From positions 31,482,342 to 31,546,341 of the forward strand of contig NC_063256.1 of assembly GCF_019578655.1 (NCBI RefSeq): a stretch of 64,000 nucleotides of DNA. Reading direction: 5' to 3'. The translations under genes were made by a program, and so were the position numbers. Of the stretch, positions 22,121 to 33,666 are shown piece by piece; the stretch's first letter is position 1; every line of letters starts with the position of its first letter. This stretch comes from Ricinus communis. Its lineage: Eukaryota > Streptophyta > Magnoliopsida > Malpighiales > Euphorbiaceae. The notes beneath the pieces are model-generated. The model did not search any database, was not told the origin of the DNA, and saw only the letters and a program-made list of their open reading frames with translations.

Positions 22121-22133
22121 AAAAAGGGAGAGA
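22121..22133 (+). other. Polypurine tract of copia element, copy A
   Basis: aaaaagggagaga immediately before the LTR start ttgttgacc, the usual second-strand primer. Copy B has gaaaagggagaga at about 57510-57522. Confidence 0.8.
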
Positions 22134-22134
22134 T

Positions 22135-23293
22135 TGTTGACCTAAGGTAAAATTGATCTCTATTTGATCCTAACAACCAAATTGAATATTTCTAACATCA
22201 TGACTGAGTGCCTATGTGACAGAGCATCAAAGGAGCCAAACTTAGACTCAACATTATTGAGCTTAAAGTAAGTCTTGTAAAAAGATCCCAAAAGTGCGAG
22301 GGCGCTTCCAAGGCATGGGGGTGCTTTTCACATGACCAAAAGTTTTCAAGATGTTGAAAAGTCCACCTGACAGCAAGACAATTGCCTCATGATATCTGAC
22401 AGTCAAATGCCAATGCTTCAATAAGCACGAGGGCGCTTTAGGTCACATTAGGACTTGACACAGAAAATAGCAGACGATAGCGCAATGAGTAGTGTGAGGG
22501 TGCTTTTGGACGTAGACAAGGCAAGCGCGAGGCAGCTATTGTGGTGCAGGGGCACTTTTTGCAATTAATGCGATGTCAATAACCGTTGAGATATCAGCCA
22601 CCCTATCAGTGCCATGTGGTTGGAGCCGTTGGAGCCACAACGTCTCTTTTCAAAAAGCACAAGCGCGCTTAAAAAGCGCGGGGGCGCTTTCTATGACTTT
22701 AGGCTATTTTTGTCAATTCATAAAATCTAGCAATTAAAGAATTTCGGCCTTATTATTAATGTCTCCAGGAGGTTGGTACGTGTATAAATATCCCTCTGAA
22801 AGACTCTACAATTAAGTGTGTGAATTAGATATACCAAAACTCTTATAAATTTATTTCTTAACTTTCTATACTCGATTTCTTCCTTTGTAAACAACTAAAA
22901 CTTTAAAAGGTTGTTGTAAGAAGTCTAGAATTAAAACACAAGAAATTGATTGTTGAGTAACTATTAATACTCAAGGATTAAGGGATTTAGTGAGAGATTG
23001 ATTCACTAAGGGAAGAGGTTTAGTGTGCGTCTTAAAAACAGTAAGTTATTGGGTGAACTTGTAAAACTCAAAGGTTGTAATCTTAGTGATTGTAGTGGAA
23101 CACTCAAGTGTGATCTTGAGGAGTGGATATAGGGAGGATTATTCCCGAACCACTATAAACCCTTGTGTCATCTTCTCTTACCCTTACCCTCTTTCTATTA
23201 TCTCTAATCTCTTGTGTTTTTTACCAAAAATCATCAACTTCCACAATTTGAGGTCACCAATTCAACCCTCCTTATTAGTTCCAAGGGACAACA
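22135..23293 (+). repeat. Copia 3' LTR, copy A
   Basis: From TGTTGACCTAAGG to GGGACAACA, 1159 bp, with TATA tgtataaata at 22781-22790. The first half carries repeated GC-rich motifs (gcgagggcgctt type) between 22290 and 22690. The 3' end tccaagggacaaca is conserved in copy B. No matching 5' LTR is in the window. Confidence 0.75.
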
Positions 23294-23870
23294 AACTTGA
23301 TTAAATGAGATTATATTTTGCATCGATAATGTTTTAAAATATACTTGTCTTATGAAACATATACCATAATCTATTAAATGTATATCATTCGATGTAATTT
23401 TTACTTAAGTCTTTCTAGAGATATCAAAATAGTAAGTATAATATATAAGGAATACATATTAAAATAAATTGAATGTATTCAATTAAATAGCATGAATACT
23501 GGTATTATGTATATTGCAATTGGAAAAAATATGTTAAACAAATTGAAATTTTGACTAAAAGTTACCTAACATATAGCTAACATATACATTTTATCCCGAC
23601 ATATAATAAAACATGTGTAATGTATACCATTTTCTAAGAGTTTACCTTTTTATTTTTATAAATTTGCAATCTATATAAATTAAAATAGTTACAGATACCA
23701 AATATATATTGAATATATACCATATTTTGTTGAGCGTATACCATTTGCTTGCTACTTTTAGCCTCTTTTTAAAAGGTGTAAATATTTAAAGTATACTATA
23801 AATATATGCAACATATACTAAAACAAATATAACGTATATCAATTTTTTAGAGTTTACCTTTTTAGTTTGG

Positions 23871-24216
23871 CCAAATATATATTTATGCCATTGAACTTTG
23901 GCTATTTAGTCAGTTTAACACTTTAACTTTCGATTTAACCTAACATACAGATGAATTTACTTTTTTGTAATATTTTTAATACTTTTTGACATATGTTTTC
24001 ATTCAATAAATTAACATGTATTGCATAAAGGTGTTTAAATATTATTAAAAAAAAATTCAAGTGTTTGTTAGATTAAATTGATATGTTAGGTTAAATTAAA
24101 ATTTAAGATATTTAGATATTATAAAAAAGTAAAGCTTAAGTATCTGTTAGGTTAAATCAAAAATTAAAGTATTAAACTAACTAATTAGCAGTGTAAATAT
24201 ATATTTGGCCTTTTAG
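23871..24216. mobile_element. Foldback MITE 1, copy A
   Basis: The left end ttggccaaatatatatttat continuing tttaacactttaactttcga is the inverted complement of the right end near 24110-24216. Inverted repeats of about 110 bp with a short core. No coding capacity. Confidence 0.75.
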
Positions 24217-24483
24217 TTTTATATATATAATACATCCTTAATATATTTCATGTTTTGTGGAATAAATCTCATTTGCTTCTATTCTTTTTAATTATATTAT
24301 ATTGTAACAAAACATCTAATAATTTCATATAAATATAGAATAATAAAATAATTACCATGATGATATTTTTTAATTTCTTAATAATACTATTATTATATAT
24401 AAACCTTAATTAAATCAATCAATTAAAATTGGTATTATATGTATTGCTACTTAAAAAGATAGACTTTTGTGGAAGTTTACTAT

Positions 24484-24754
24484 TTTGGTCAATTCTTTAA
24501 AATTTATCAATTTAGCCATGATTTGACCAATTGAGTGCAATTTTACCCAAATTGAGTTGCTGGTCAAAATTAAGTAACGTAGCCATTTAGGAAATAAGAA
24601 TTCAAATGTGTATAAATAATGTGGCATTAAGACTCATCAATTTAGATTTCTCATTTTCTAATCGAGATTTATGTCATTGTTCACATTACTCAATTTTGAA
24701 AAACAACTCAATTAGGCCAAAATTGCACATAATTGGCTAAATCACAGCTAAACT
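24484..24754. mobile_element. Foldback MITE 2, truncated, copy A
   Basis: The left end with atcaatttagccatgatttg is complementary to the right end aattggctaaatcacagcta. The last part of the right repeat is removed by a deletion of about 360 bp that copy B does not have. Confidence 0.7.
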
Positions 24755-25417
24755 AGTATAAACTCCTTCAATGCATCGATTTATCAAATTTCACTCTATA
24801 TCAACAAAAAAAATAAAAAATCTGGTAAAACAACTATTTTTTGTTTATAATCATATTTGTTTTAAAGGAAACAAGAAAAACTAACTTTTTTCATACCTTT
24901 TTACATGTAATTGTCAATTTTAATTTGAAAATTGATTGGAAAAGTAATATGAATATAATAGAATGCTTTTGTCCCATTTTTTTGGAAGAAATCGTAAAAG
25001 AATTTGAATATAATTTTTACTGTAGGTTTGGTTCTATAACAGAGCTTGGTATAAATGATATTTTAGAAGCTAGATATAGTATTTTTGAAAGAATTCAAAA
25101 CATACACTAAAAATGATATTTTTTTATTATTTTTTGGTTATTTATGAGATTTTTGCTATACTAAAATCCGCCCATTGCCATCCCTAACATAGTGTGTTGC
25201 AAACAGTACATAAAATCCACTTTCATGTAATTTAATTTGAAGGTTACACTTGCACATGGCAATGACAAGGGGTATGGCGAAAGAATAAAAGCTACAACAA
25301 TAATTACATTTCCTGGGGTTCAATGAATAAATAAATAAATATTTCCTCTGGTAAGAGTAGAACGTACTTACCAAATAATACTAATTAAAATCGATTTTCG
25401 AAGAAATGAAGAAAGGA
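24755..25417. other. AT-rich DNA before kelch relic, copy A
   Basis: An 89-codon open frame at 24841-25110 is interrupted by frameshifts in copy B (60590-60850) and has no family resemblance, so I treat it as non-coding. The rest is probably 3' flank of the kelch gene. Confidence 0.5.
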
Positions 25418-25519
25418 TCATGAGTTCAATTTCAATTTTGTCCTCCACATTTCGCCAAGAACCTTTCTGGGTGCAGGATCATCTGGTCCTCTGTCGCGCT
25501 GTCCAGAGGTGAAGTACAA
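25418..25519 (-). pseudogene. Kelch gene 3' end, truncated, copy A
   Basis: Encodes only the last 33-34 residues of the kelch protein ([18 protein letters not shown], then [15 protein letters not shown]) before running into gypsy DNA at 25520. Identical protein sequence to the copy B exon over this length. Confidence 0.9.
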
Positions 25520-27187
25520 TCTTTGCTTGCTTTGCCTAACTTTGATGAAACTTTTGAATTTGAATGTGATACTAATGACATGGGAATTGGAGCTATTTTG
25601 ATGCAGGATCAAAGACCATTAATATATTTTATTAAAAAGTTAAGTGGGGTAGCCTTGAAGTATCCAACATATGATAAGGAGTTATATGCTTTGGTTCGAG
25701 CTTTGCATATATGGAAAGATTATTTGTAGCTTAAAGAGTTTGTGATACATATTGACCATGAAAGTTTAAAGCATTTAAAAGGTCAAGATAAGCTGAATCG
25801 TAGGTATGCCAAATGGGTAAAATTCATAGAAATATTTCCATATATGATTAGCTTCAAGAAAGGTAAAGAGAATGTGGTTGTTGATGCATTGTCAAGAAGG
25901 TATACTTTGATTAATTCTCTTAGTGCCAAATTGTTGGGTTTTTAGCATATTAAGGAGTTATATCTTAATGATGATGATTTTGGTCATATATATGTATCTT
26001 GTGTTAATGGGCTGTTTCAAATGATTTTTACTTGTTTGATGGTTTATTGTTTAAGAAAAAGAGATTGTGTATTCGTAAGTGTTCTATAATAGAATTATTG
26101 ATTAAGGAAGCACATGGAGGAGACTTGATGGGTCATTTTAGAGTAAATAAAATCTATAATATGTTGATAGAACATTTCTTTTGACCTGGTATGAAACATG
26201 ATGTGCATAAGGTTTGTGAGCATTGTATAACATGTAAGGAGGCTAAGTCTAAGTTGAAACCACATGGTTTATATACACCATTACATGTTCCTGGTGAATC
26301 TTGGACCGATTAATCTATGGATTTTGTGCTTGAATTGCCTAAAACTAGGAAGGATCATATGATAGTATCTTTGCTGTTGTTGATAGATTTAGTAAAATGA
26401 CTCATTTTACACCATATCATAAAACTGATGATGCTAAATTGATTGCTAATTTGTTCTTTAAAGAAGTTGTGCATTTGCATGGCATACCTAAGAGCATTGT
26501 TAGTGATAGAGATGTTAAATCTTTGAGTCATTTTTGGTTTTTTTATGGAGAAAGTTAGGAATTAAGCTGTTGTTCTTAAATACTTGTCATTCTCAAACTG
26601 ATGGCCAAACTGAAGTAGTTAATCAGACTTTGATTACTTTGCTTAGGGCAATTATAGAAAAGAATATTAGGATGTGAGAGGATTGTTTACCTTTAGTAGA
26701 GTTTGCTTACAATAGGCTATTCATAGCACTACTAATTGTTCTCCATTTGAAATTATTTATGGTCTTAATCTACTTACTCCTATTGATTTATTACCATTGC
26801 CACCTAACAAATTTGTGAGTATTGATGCTAATTCAAAAGCAGATTTAGTGAAGAAGTTACATAAGCAGATTAAGCAAATGATTGAAAGCAAAATGCTAAA
26901 GTAGCTTCACGTGTGAATAAAGGAAGGAAGCCAATTATCTATCAACCTGGCGATTGAATTTGAGTATATTTTCGCAAAGAAAGGTTTCCACACCAAAGGA
27001 AGTTCAAGTTGAATCTAAGAGGAGATGGTCCTTTCCAAATACTTAAAAGGATTAATGATAACGCATACAAAGTGGATATACCAACTGAGTACAATGTAAG
27101 TGCTTCATTTAATGTGGCTGATTTGAGTCATTTTAGTGTAGGTGATGCTTTTGATTCGAGGACGAATCCTTTTGAGGAGAGAAATAA
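25520..27187 (+). mobile_element. Ty3/gypsy pol, C-terminal part (RNase H and integrase)
   Basis: Starts abruptly at 25520 within the RT-RNase H region. RNase H: 25523-25945 ([39 protein letters not shown]). Integrase zinc finger near 26110-26240 (HGG...GHFRV ... CEHCITC). Integrase core with [14 protein letters not shown] and [12 protein letters not shown] around 26380-26640. C-terminal domain 26960-27212 (RGDGPFQILKRINDNAYKVD). Several frameshifts and stops. Polypurine tract 27174-27185 (gaggagagaaat). The 5' part of the element is missing because copy A occupies the left side. Confidence 0.85.
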
Positions 27188-27969
27188 TGTTATGGAACAA
27201 CCTGCACACTAAGAGGATGACCATGACCAAGGAAGCAAGGATAAAATTGAGGAGATTGTCAATCCAATTATTATGCCTAAAGAACCTATAACAATATCAT
27301 GAGCCAAGAAGATTCAACAAACGTTAATTAGTCATCTACAAGATTTGGTGAATTTGGCTTGTAATGGGCTGCAAGAAATCCAAGGCTTGGAGATAAGATC
27401 AAATAAAGTTATTTACAACTTAATTCAAATTCAACTTCAAAATGGGCTTACTTAAGTTTGTTTTTAGCCTTGTTAATTGAGTGGAATTAAATATTTATAT
27501 TTTTTTCATAATGGGCTATTTAAAACATGTCAATTTAGAAGCCTATTAGTTTTATTGCTTTAATAATGGGTTGTCCAAACTTGTTTATGTTAAAACTCAT
27601 AAGTTGAGTTTGTTTATTTTAGGGTATGAGTTTTTAGATCTTGTAAGGCTATATAAAGTCCTAAAATAAATTTCATAGGAGATGATTGATGAATTACAAC
27701 CAAATGGCTGTTTGCTTTTGTCTTTGTGTTTTTACTAGAATACATGCTAAAGGAACATTCAAGTAGGTTGATCACCTTCTTGTAGAGTGTTTCAAATTTG
27801 GAACTTAGAAACAAAAATTTTCTTTATTCTAGATCTTTGATAATCTTTCTAACTAATCTGAATTCTAGCATTCTTAGGGGGTTGAGATTGAATTGTTATT
27901 GGGGTTTTCAAGTTAATGTTGTAGGGGTCCGTAATAATCAAAAGGGTTCTCAAGCTTAGCCTGTTTTCA
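27188..27969 (+). repeat. Ty3/gypsy 3' LTR, plus orientation
   Basis: Starts TGTTATGGAAC directly after the polypurine tract; TATA ctatataaag at 27649-27658. The end is not sharp (about 27969, cctgttttca). The pol frame runs on into the LTR and stops at about 27212, and the AKKIQQTLISHLQDLVNLA stretch further in looks like former pol C-terminus. Confidence 0.75.
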
Positions 27970-28846
27970 TTTTAGGCCGGCTCTTCTACCTTCATTTCAG
28001 TCAGATATTGCTGCAATAAAAGGTTAGAAAATAAAAATAAAAAAAATAAAAATGTAAGGACCTCACAACACTCCTTCACGTGTTTATACTCAAAAGATGG
28101 GATTGGTCACTTGTGTTTCGCTCAAGTAATTTATTTTGCTCACGGCTTTCCTCACACCACTCTAGCTAATTTCTTTCATATTCTTAGGTGAATCACACTT
28201 TTAGAACAATTCATATAGCTTGTTTTGTGCAAATTTCAAAATCTGAAAGTTTCAAAACAAGTTTGCTAAAACAAGAAATTAATACTAGAAGGAGAAAAAA
28301 ATATGACAACTCAAATAGAAGCAAGAGATGTATGAAAAAAATTGACAGATTTGATTAAGACAAATTCAAAAGGTAGTCTTTTTTTTTAAGAACACCCAAA
28401 CAGCCCCGAAAGTAATTAATCAATTATTAATAATTATAATAAACACACAATAAATGTAAATAACTATAGTTCAAATATGATTAGGAAGATCTAAAGCCAC
28501 AATTCCATATTTCTTTATTTTTTTCAAATTTTTTTCCAGATTTGTAATTCTTTTTCTCTTCTAAACAATAAGCTTTTTATCTTTTTTTATGACTTTTTTT
28601 TCTTCTTTTTTATTTAACCACAGACACCAAATCTAATTTGAAAACACTAGAATTGATAAAAGAAAACCATATCAAACAATGAAACAAATTCAGAATTCAA
28701 AGGCATAATAATAACTCAAATGAAGGAAAAATAAAGAAAACACAAGATCAACAAGAAATAAACTTAAAGGAGCAAAAGAAAAACAAGAATTCAGAATCAA
28801 AAACAAAAAAAAAATTGTTAAGGATAAAATCTTATTTACAACCAAA
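27970..28846. other. Spacer between two inverted LTRs
   Basis: No gene. The right part (about 28370-28846), read on the minus strand, is T-rich leader-like sequence following the primer-binding site of the inverted element. The left part is unassigned. Confidence 0.5.
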
Positions 28847-28858
28847 GCTCTGATACCA
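28847..28858 (-). other. Primer-binding site of inverted gypsy element
   Basis: Minus strand tggtatcagagc, exact match to the plant initiator-Met tRNA complement, two bases after the LTR end. Confidence 0.85.
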
Positions 28859-28860
28859 AA

Positions 28861-29651
28861 TGATACGGAATCTCCAAAAATAAGCCTGATAACTTCTTTG
28901 ATTATTACGGATCCTCACAACATTAACTTGAAAACCCCAATAACAATTCAATCTTAACCCCTAAGAAGGCTAGAATTCATATTACTTAGAAAGATTATCA
29001 AAGATCTAGAATAAAGAAAATTTGTTTCTAAGTTCGAGATTCAAAACACTCTACAAGAAGGTGATCAACCTACTTAAATGTTCCTTTAGCATGTATTCTA
29101 CTCAAGAACATAAAGACAAAAGTAAACAGCCTTTTGGTTGTAATTCATCAATCATGAAATTCGTTTTAGACCTTTATATAGCCTTTATAAGACCTAAAAA
29201 CTCATACCCTAAAATAAATAAACTCAACTTATGTGTTTTAACATAAACAAATTTGGACAGCCCATTATTAAAGCAATAAAATTAATAAGCTTCTAAATTG
29301 ACACGTTTTAAACAGCCCATTATGATAAAAATATAAACATTTAATTCCACTCAATTAACAAGGCTAAAAAATAAAAATCAAACTTAAGTAAGCCCATTTT
29401 GAAGTTGAACTTGAATTAAGTTGTAAATAACTTTATTTGATATTGTCTCCAAGCCTTGGATTCCTTGCAGCCCATTACAAGCCAAATTCACCAAATCTTG
29501 TAGATGACTAATTAACGCTTGTTGAATCTTCTTAGCTCATGATCTTACTATAGATCCTTGAGGCAGAATAATTGGATTGACAATCTCCTCAAGTTTATTC
29601 TTGCTTCCTTGGTCATAGTCATTCTCTTGGTGTGTTGGCTGTTCTATAACA
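28861..29651 (-). repeat. Ty3/gypsy 5' LTR, minus orientation
   Basis: Same LTR family as 27188-27969 but inverted: starts TGTTATAGAAC at 29651 and ends GATTCCGTATCA at 28861, 791 bp. The primer-binding site next to it identifies it as a 5' LTR. A TATA motif (ctatataaagg) is present. By eye about nine in ten bases match the other LTR. Confidence 0.8.
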
Positions 29652-30445
29652 AAAAACCAAACCAAATTTGAAACTAAAAATTATAAAAACTTTGAAATTT
29701 AAAAAAAAAAACTAAAATCTCTTGATTAATTAACCATTTCTCAGTTCGATTTTGATCAGTTTTGATTTTCTTTTTTAATTCAGTTATCTTTTATCAACCT
29801 TATTTCACATTATTAATAAAATTGGACATAGAATGGGCATTGACTAAGTCTTATGAACACAAGTATTTTGGCCTTTTTTATCTATATCAAATTTCTTTCT
29901 AGACCTGGACCTAGTAGCGTAGTCAAAATAAATTTAAAAGAATTAAAGTTTTACAACATAATTAAATTTTAATATATATATATATATAGATTAATTTTGT
30001 CAATTTAAATTAACAACATATTAAATATTAAAATACCATTTTCCATAAAAAATACAAAAAATACCATTTACATATGATCATAGAGAAATTTTTCAAAAAA
30101 GAAATACTTTAAATTGGTTATTACCATTACTTTTACAATAGTATAAGCTATTTAATTTCATTTTAGTAGAATAGTTTCTTTCTATTTAAATTTTAGTAGT
30201 TAAAATTTAAAAAGAGTAAACTTTCTTTAGAAGTTATACAATTTTAAATAAATAAATAAAGTTAAGTTATAGTCTATTTGGTCAAGTTAAACTAGTCCAA
30301 TTCAATTGAAAAAATATCCAACTCTAATGTATTTAAAATAAATATAATTTATCTAAGTACCCAAGTCAGGGGGACCATGGCCCCTCTTGGTCCCCGATCC
30401 GCCATTTCCGGGAACCAGTAACTCTAAAAATTCAAACCTTTACTC
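29652..30445. other. AT-rich spacer without recognised gene
   Basis: Contains a short TA run (about 29976-29990) and a GC-rich fragment at 30365-30420 (gaccatggcccctcttggtc) of the kind found at transposon ends. Nothing else seen. Confidence 0.5.
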
Positions 30446-31581
30446 GTTAATGCAGTTTTGACAAATTCTTTTATTGTTTATAAAAATAGCTTGATTTGCC
30501 CAATAAGTGCAATTTTGGGCATAATCCATTCTTGACCAAAATTGAATGAGGTGGCAAATGACGTAATTTAATTTATTAGTATATTTACCCTATCAAATTT
30601 TCACGTTATTTAAAATTAAATATAATATTTTTAAAATTATTTAAAAAATTATAAAAGTTAAATAAAAAAAGATTTATAAATTTAGTAAAAGAACGAAACA
30701 AATAAACTTATTTTAGGCTGTATCATAACTATAAGTACATAATCAAAAGCTTTGACAAGTGAGAGAAATTAACAAACAAAGTTCACAATTTACAATTTCT
30801 ACAAAATATCTACTTTACCAAATCACCAAATAATTTTATCTGTAGGCATTAAGTCTTTAACAAGAATATGAAGAGCAGTAATATTTCACCAAGAAATTGA
30901 ATAACAAAAAAAAATAGCATAGAAATAGCTTAAAAGAGTAGGAACATGATTTGAATCGATATTACATATTTAACTATAACATAAAGAAATTTGAAGATAA
31001 AGAAGTAAGCAAAAACCGAGATGAAATCTCACCACTTATTCCAATATATGTTGCAGATTTTCTCTTTCTCTTTAACTTTATGTTTTCAACCAAATCAGAT
31101 GGTAATGCTACCACAAAATAAAAGCCTGCGAGAAGACGAGTTAATTGGGACAAAAATCAGTTGTTGCCGTCATTGGAGGAAGGAGAAGCGTTGTTTTAAA
31201 GTTTTGTGGTGTTGAACTTTCTTTGAGCAATTTTTATCATCTAAGGCTATTTTCGATTGTCGACTCCACTACTTATGAAGTCGTCGACTTCAATCTCCTT
31301 CCTACTAAGCTTTCAACTTTTGATTCTTCTTCTTATAACTTTTGCCATTAAAGCCAAATAGAAGACGATAAATAAGAAGAAATATCTTTTTCTTCATTAA
31401 TCCAGATTTTTTTTTTCTCTTAGTCAACTAGCTTTTAACTTTAGAATTTATTCTTTTATTTTTAAATGATATGGCCATGTTAAGTGGCAAAAATACTATT
31501 AAAATAAGTCATGTCATCTATTATCTCATTTAATTTTGACCAAAATTTTATTTATAAAGGATTGGCCAAAACTGTATTAAC
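30446..31581. mobile_element. Non-autonomous terminal-inverted-repeat element, 1.1 kb
   Basis: Left end gttaatgcagttttgacaaa with cttgaccaaaattgaatgag further in; right end, read in complement, gttaatacagttttggccaa with ttggtcaaaattaaatgaga. Inverted ends of about 120 bp. The core has a GC-richer part (31020-31350) with short ORFs not recognised. No transposase seen. Confidence 0.6.
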
Positions 31582-31980
31582 TGAAAATTTTTAGAAGTCT
31601 AATTCACCGTCTTATGGATTATGGACGTCTACATCGCACTTTTAGGTATTATTTATAAAGCTTTTATATTGTAGATGTATCAATTAATCATGGCTAAATA
31701 CATAAAATAACCCTTTGTAAAATACTTGTGATTTTTAGATTTTAATTTCTTTATTTTTCAGAGGTAATTTGGTGAATTTTAAATTTAGATTTATAATTTT
31801 AAAGAATAGTCAATTTTATATACGTTCATATTAGTTTTATTTAAAATACTTATTTTCTATTTAATTTATATTACACTAAATATTAATGATTTATTTATTT
31901 TATATGTAATCATCATCACTATTATGAATCTAACTAAAATTAATTTATTGGAATAAAGTTTACGGGTGTATAAATGCATG

Positions 31981-31982
<2 letters not shown>
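31582..31982. other. AT-rich DNA left of copy B
   Basis: No gene or repeat recognised up to the (TA)n boundary. Confidence 0.5.

Positions 31983-32019
<37 letters not shown>
31983..32019. repeat. (TA)n microsatellite at left duplication boundary, copy B
   Basis: About 18 TA units followed by the same sequence as at 1070 in copy A. Longer here than in copy A. Confidence 0.9.
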
Positions 32020-32020
<1 letters not shown>

Positions 32021-32409
32021 AAAAATAATATAGACATGAGTGTTACTATAGCAATTTATTTAAGGAGGGACTTATATGCAATTTTCCATCTTTACACTAT
32101 TTAAAAAAATTACACTCAAGCCCCATCCCTTTTTCCTTCTTCGTCCCCGATACCACCCCTTCCTCCTCCTCCCTACTCCTATTTCCACCGCCTGCACCTC
32201 CTACAAGCCACCTTAGATTTCTTCCTTCCCTCTCCCATCGTCGGTGTTGCCTTCTCCTTCTTCCTTTCTCATTGTTGACGGGGAGAGAGTTGCTCCTCTC
32301 CGTTGCTGCTACAAGTGCAGCCTCTTACCGCCCTTATGGTTAAATGAATAATTATTATGGTTATTTTTATTGCTATTAATATTAATATTAATTTTATTAT
32401 TATTAATAA

Positions 32410-32456
<47 letters not shown>

Positions 32457-33417
32457 ATTATTATTTTCGTTGTTTTTGTTCAATTATAATTAATTTTATA
32501 AAAGACTTGCATATAATATTATTGATGCTAACGCTTTGTGGCTCGGGATGAGGCAACAGTACAACATGCCACCTGATGGACTACATCAAGACCGCATGCA
32601 TACTAGTGAGAATCAAAGTCAGGTAATAGAGGAAAATTTGGTGATGTGCCCTGGTCAAGCACAACTCCTATGCCTATGGAAGTTTGAATTGCTGGAAAAA
32701 AGTCTCTGGTCGAGCGTTGCTCTTGGAGCGCCGGTTGTATTGGTATTTAAATGACCAGACTGGACTTAAGGACCCTGATCGAGCTTTACTTTTGGGCATC
32801 AGTCTTATTGGAATAAGAGAGCCGAGAATGCTGCTAGAATTAGAGGTTTAGGGTTTTGCTGAAGTACTTGTCTCAAACGTGTTAAAAATTATTTTTTTTT
32901 TTCAAAATTCTGATATGACATGCATTTATTATTTTGTGGTATTCTATACTATTAAATAATTATTTTATATTTATGGTTGCTTTAATTTAGGGTATATGAT
33001 TTTAACTCACTCTTGAGACTGATAGTTTCAATTTTAATTTTTCAGGTGACAGCTAGGTTCTACGCCGTCTTTTTCCGGACAGCCCGACTTCCTTCCCCTT
33101 CGAGCTTATTATAATTAAATTCTATCTCTTATATTTCGAATTATCTAAAATCTAGACCCTCCATAGTAATGCTTCTAAAATATTAATATTTCTTTTTAGT
33201 CTGTTGAAACTATAGAAATTATCAAGTAATCTTGCTGATGGATTTAATTAATTGTGCTGGGATTATGTGAATGAATTGTTGGCATATACAAGTAATATAT
33301 GTATATATATGTGTATATTTGAGTTCTTGATTAGTTAGGCTTGCTACTGGTTTCGATGGCCTTAAGCCTACCCATCCCCTAACGCCGGTCACGGGCCTAA
33401 GGATCAGGTCGTGATAC
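32020..33417 (-). mobile_element. Degenerate LTR-like fragment, copy B
   Basis: Counterpart of 1080-2476, with the leading block at 33417 downward and the ATT microsatellite at about 32376-32467. Differs by scattered substitutions and microsatellite length. Confidence 0.45.
32376..32467. repeat. ATT microsatellite, copy B
   Basis: Same locus as 1446-1535, with a different number and arrangement of units. Confidence 0.95.
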
Positions 33418-33666
33418 TTTGAACTTGTTCTATTTTTACAATTTGCCTCTAAACTCAATTTTAATTCAATTGGATTTCTCAACTTTATGGATTGTTATTC
33501 TTAACTCATTCATTAACGTAATAAAATTAATATTCTTCGGCTCCGTGATAGTCTTCCTTTACAGTCTCAACATTATGGAACCTTTCATATGCACCACCAC
33601 TTTTTTTTACCTTGCTAATGGGTAGGAGTTTCTTACTATTCCAACAAGAGCTTTCAAGTCAAGACC

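Larger units (their letters stand above)
19345..23293 (+). mobile_element. SIRE-like Ty1/copia element, 3' half, copy A
   Basis: Contains the end of reverse transcriptase (RELKFFLGL near 19370), RNase H to 20163, a 3' open region with an envelope-like ORF relic, a polypurine tract (22121-22133) and the 3' LTR (22135-23293). The 5' LTR, gag, protease, integrase and most of RT are missing; the element is cut at the gypsy integrase junction. The long 3' region between pol and LTR is typical of SIRE/Maximus-type copia elements. Confidence 0.8.
1060..25519. repeat. Segmental duplication, copy A (24.5 kb)
   Basis: Directly repeated, with the same block order, at about 31985-61270. Both copies start in a (TA)n run followed by the same downstream sequence, and both end at the same base of a kelch-gene exon (the shared string gaggtgaagtacaa ends at 25519 here and at 61270 in copy B). 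Copy A then passes directly into Ty3/gypsy sequence. By eye the two copies differ by a few percent in non-coding DNA. Copy A lacks segments of about 5.5 kb, 360 bp, 350 bp and 66 bp that copy B has, and keeps 1.2 kb that copy B lacks. Pseudogene lesions shared by both copies predate the duplication. Identity was judged by reading, not computed. Confidence 0.95.

Noticed and set aside
24841..25110. 89-codon ORF on the plus strand
   Set aside because: AT-rich composition, frame not kept in copy B, no family pattern.
27614..27814. Pair of similar ORFs at 27614-27814 (minus) and 29022-29246 (plus), looking like a gene pair
   Set aside because: They are the same antisense strand of the two inverted gypsy LTRs.
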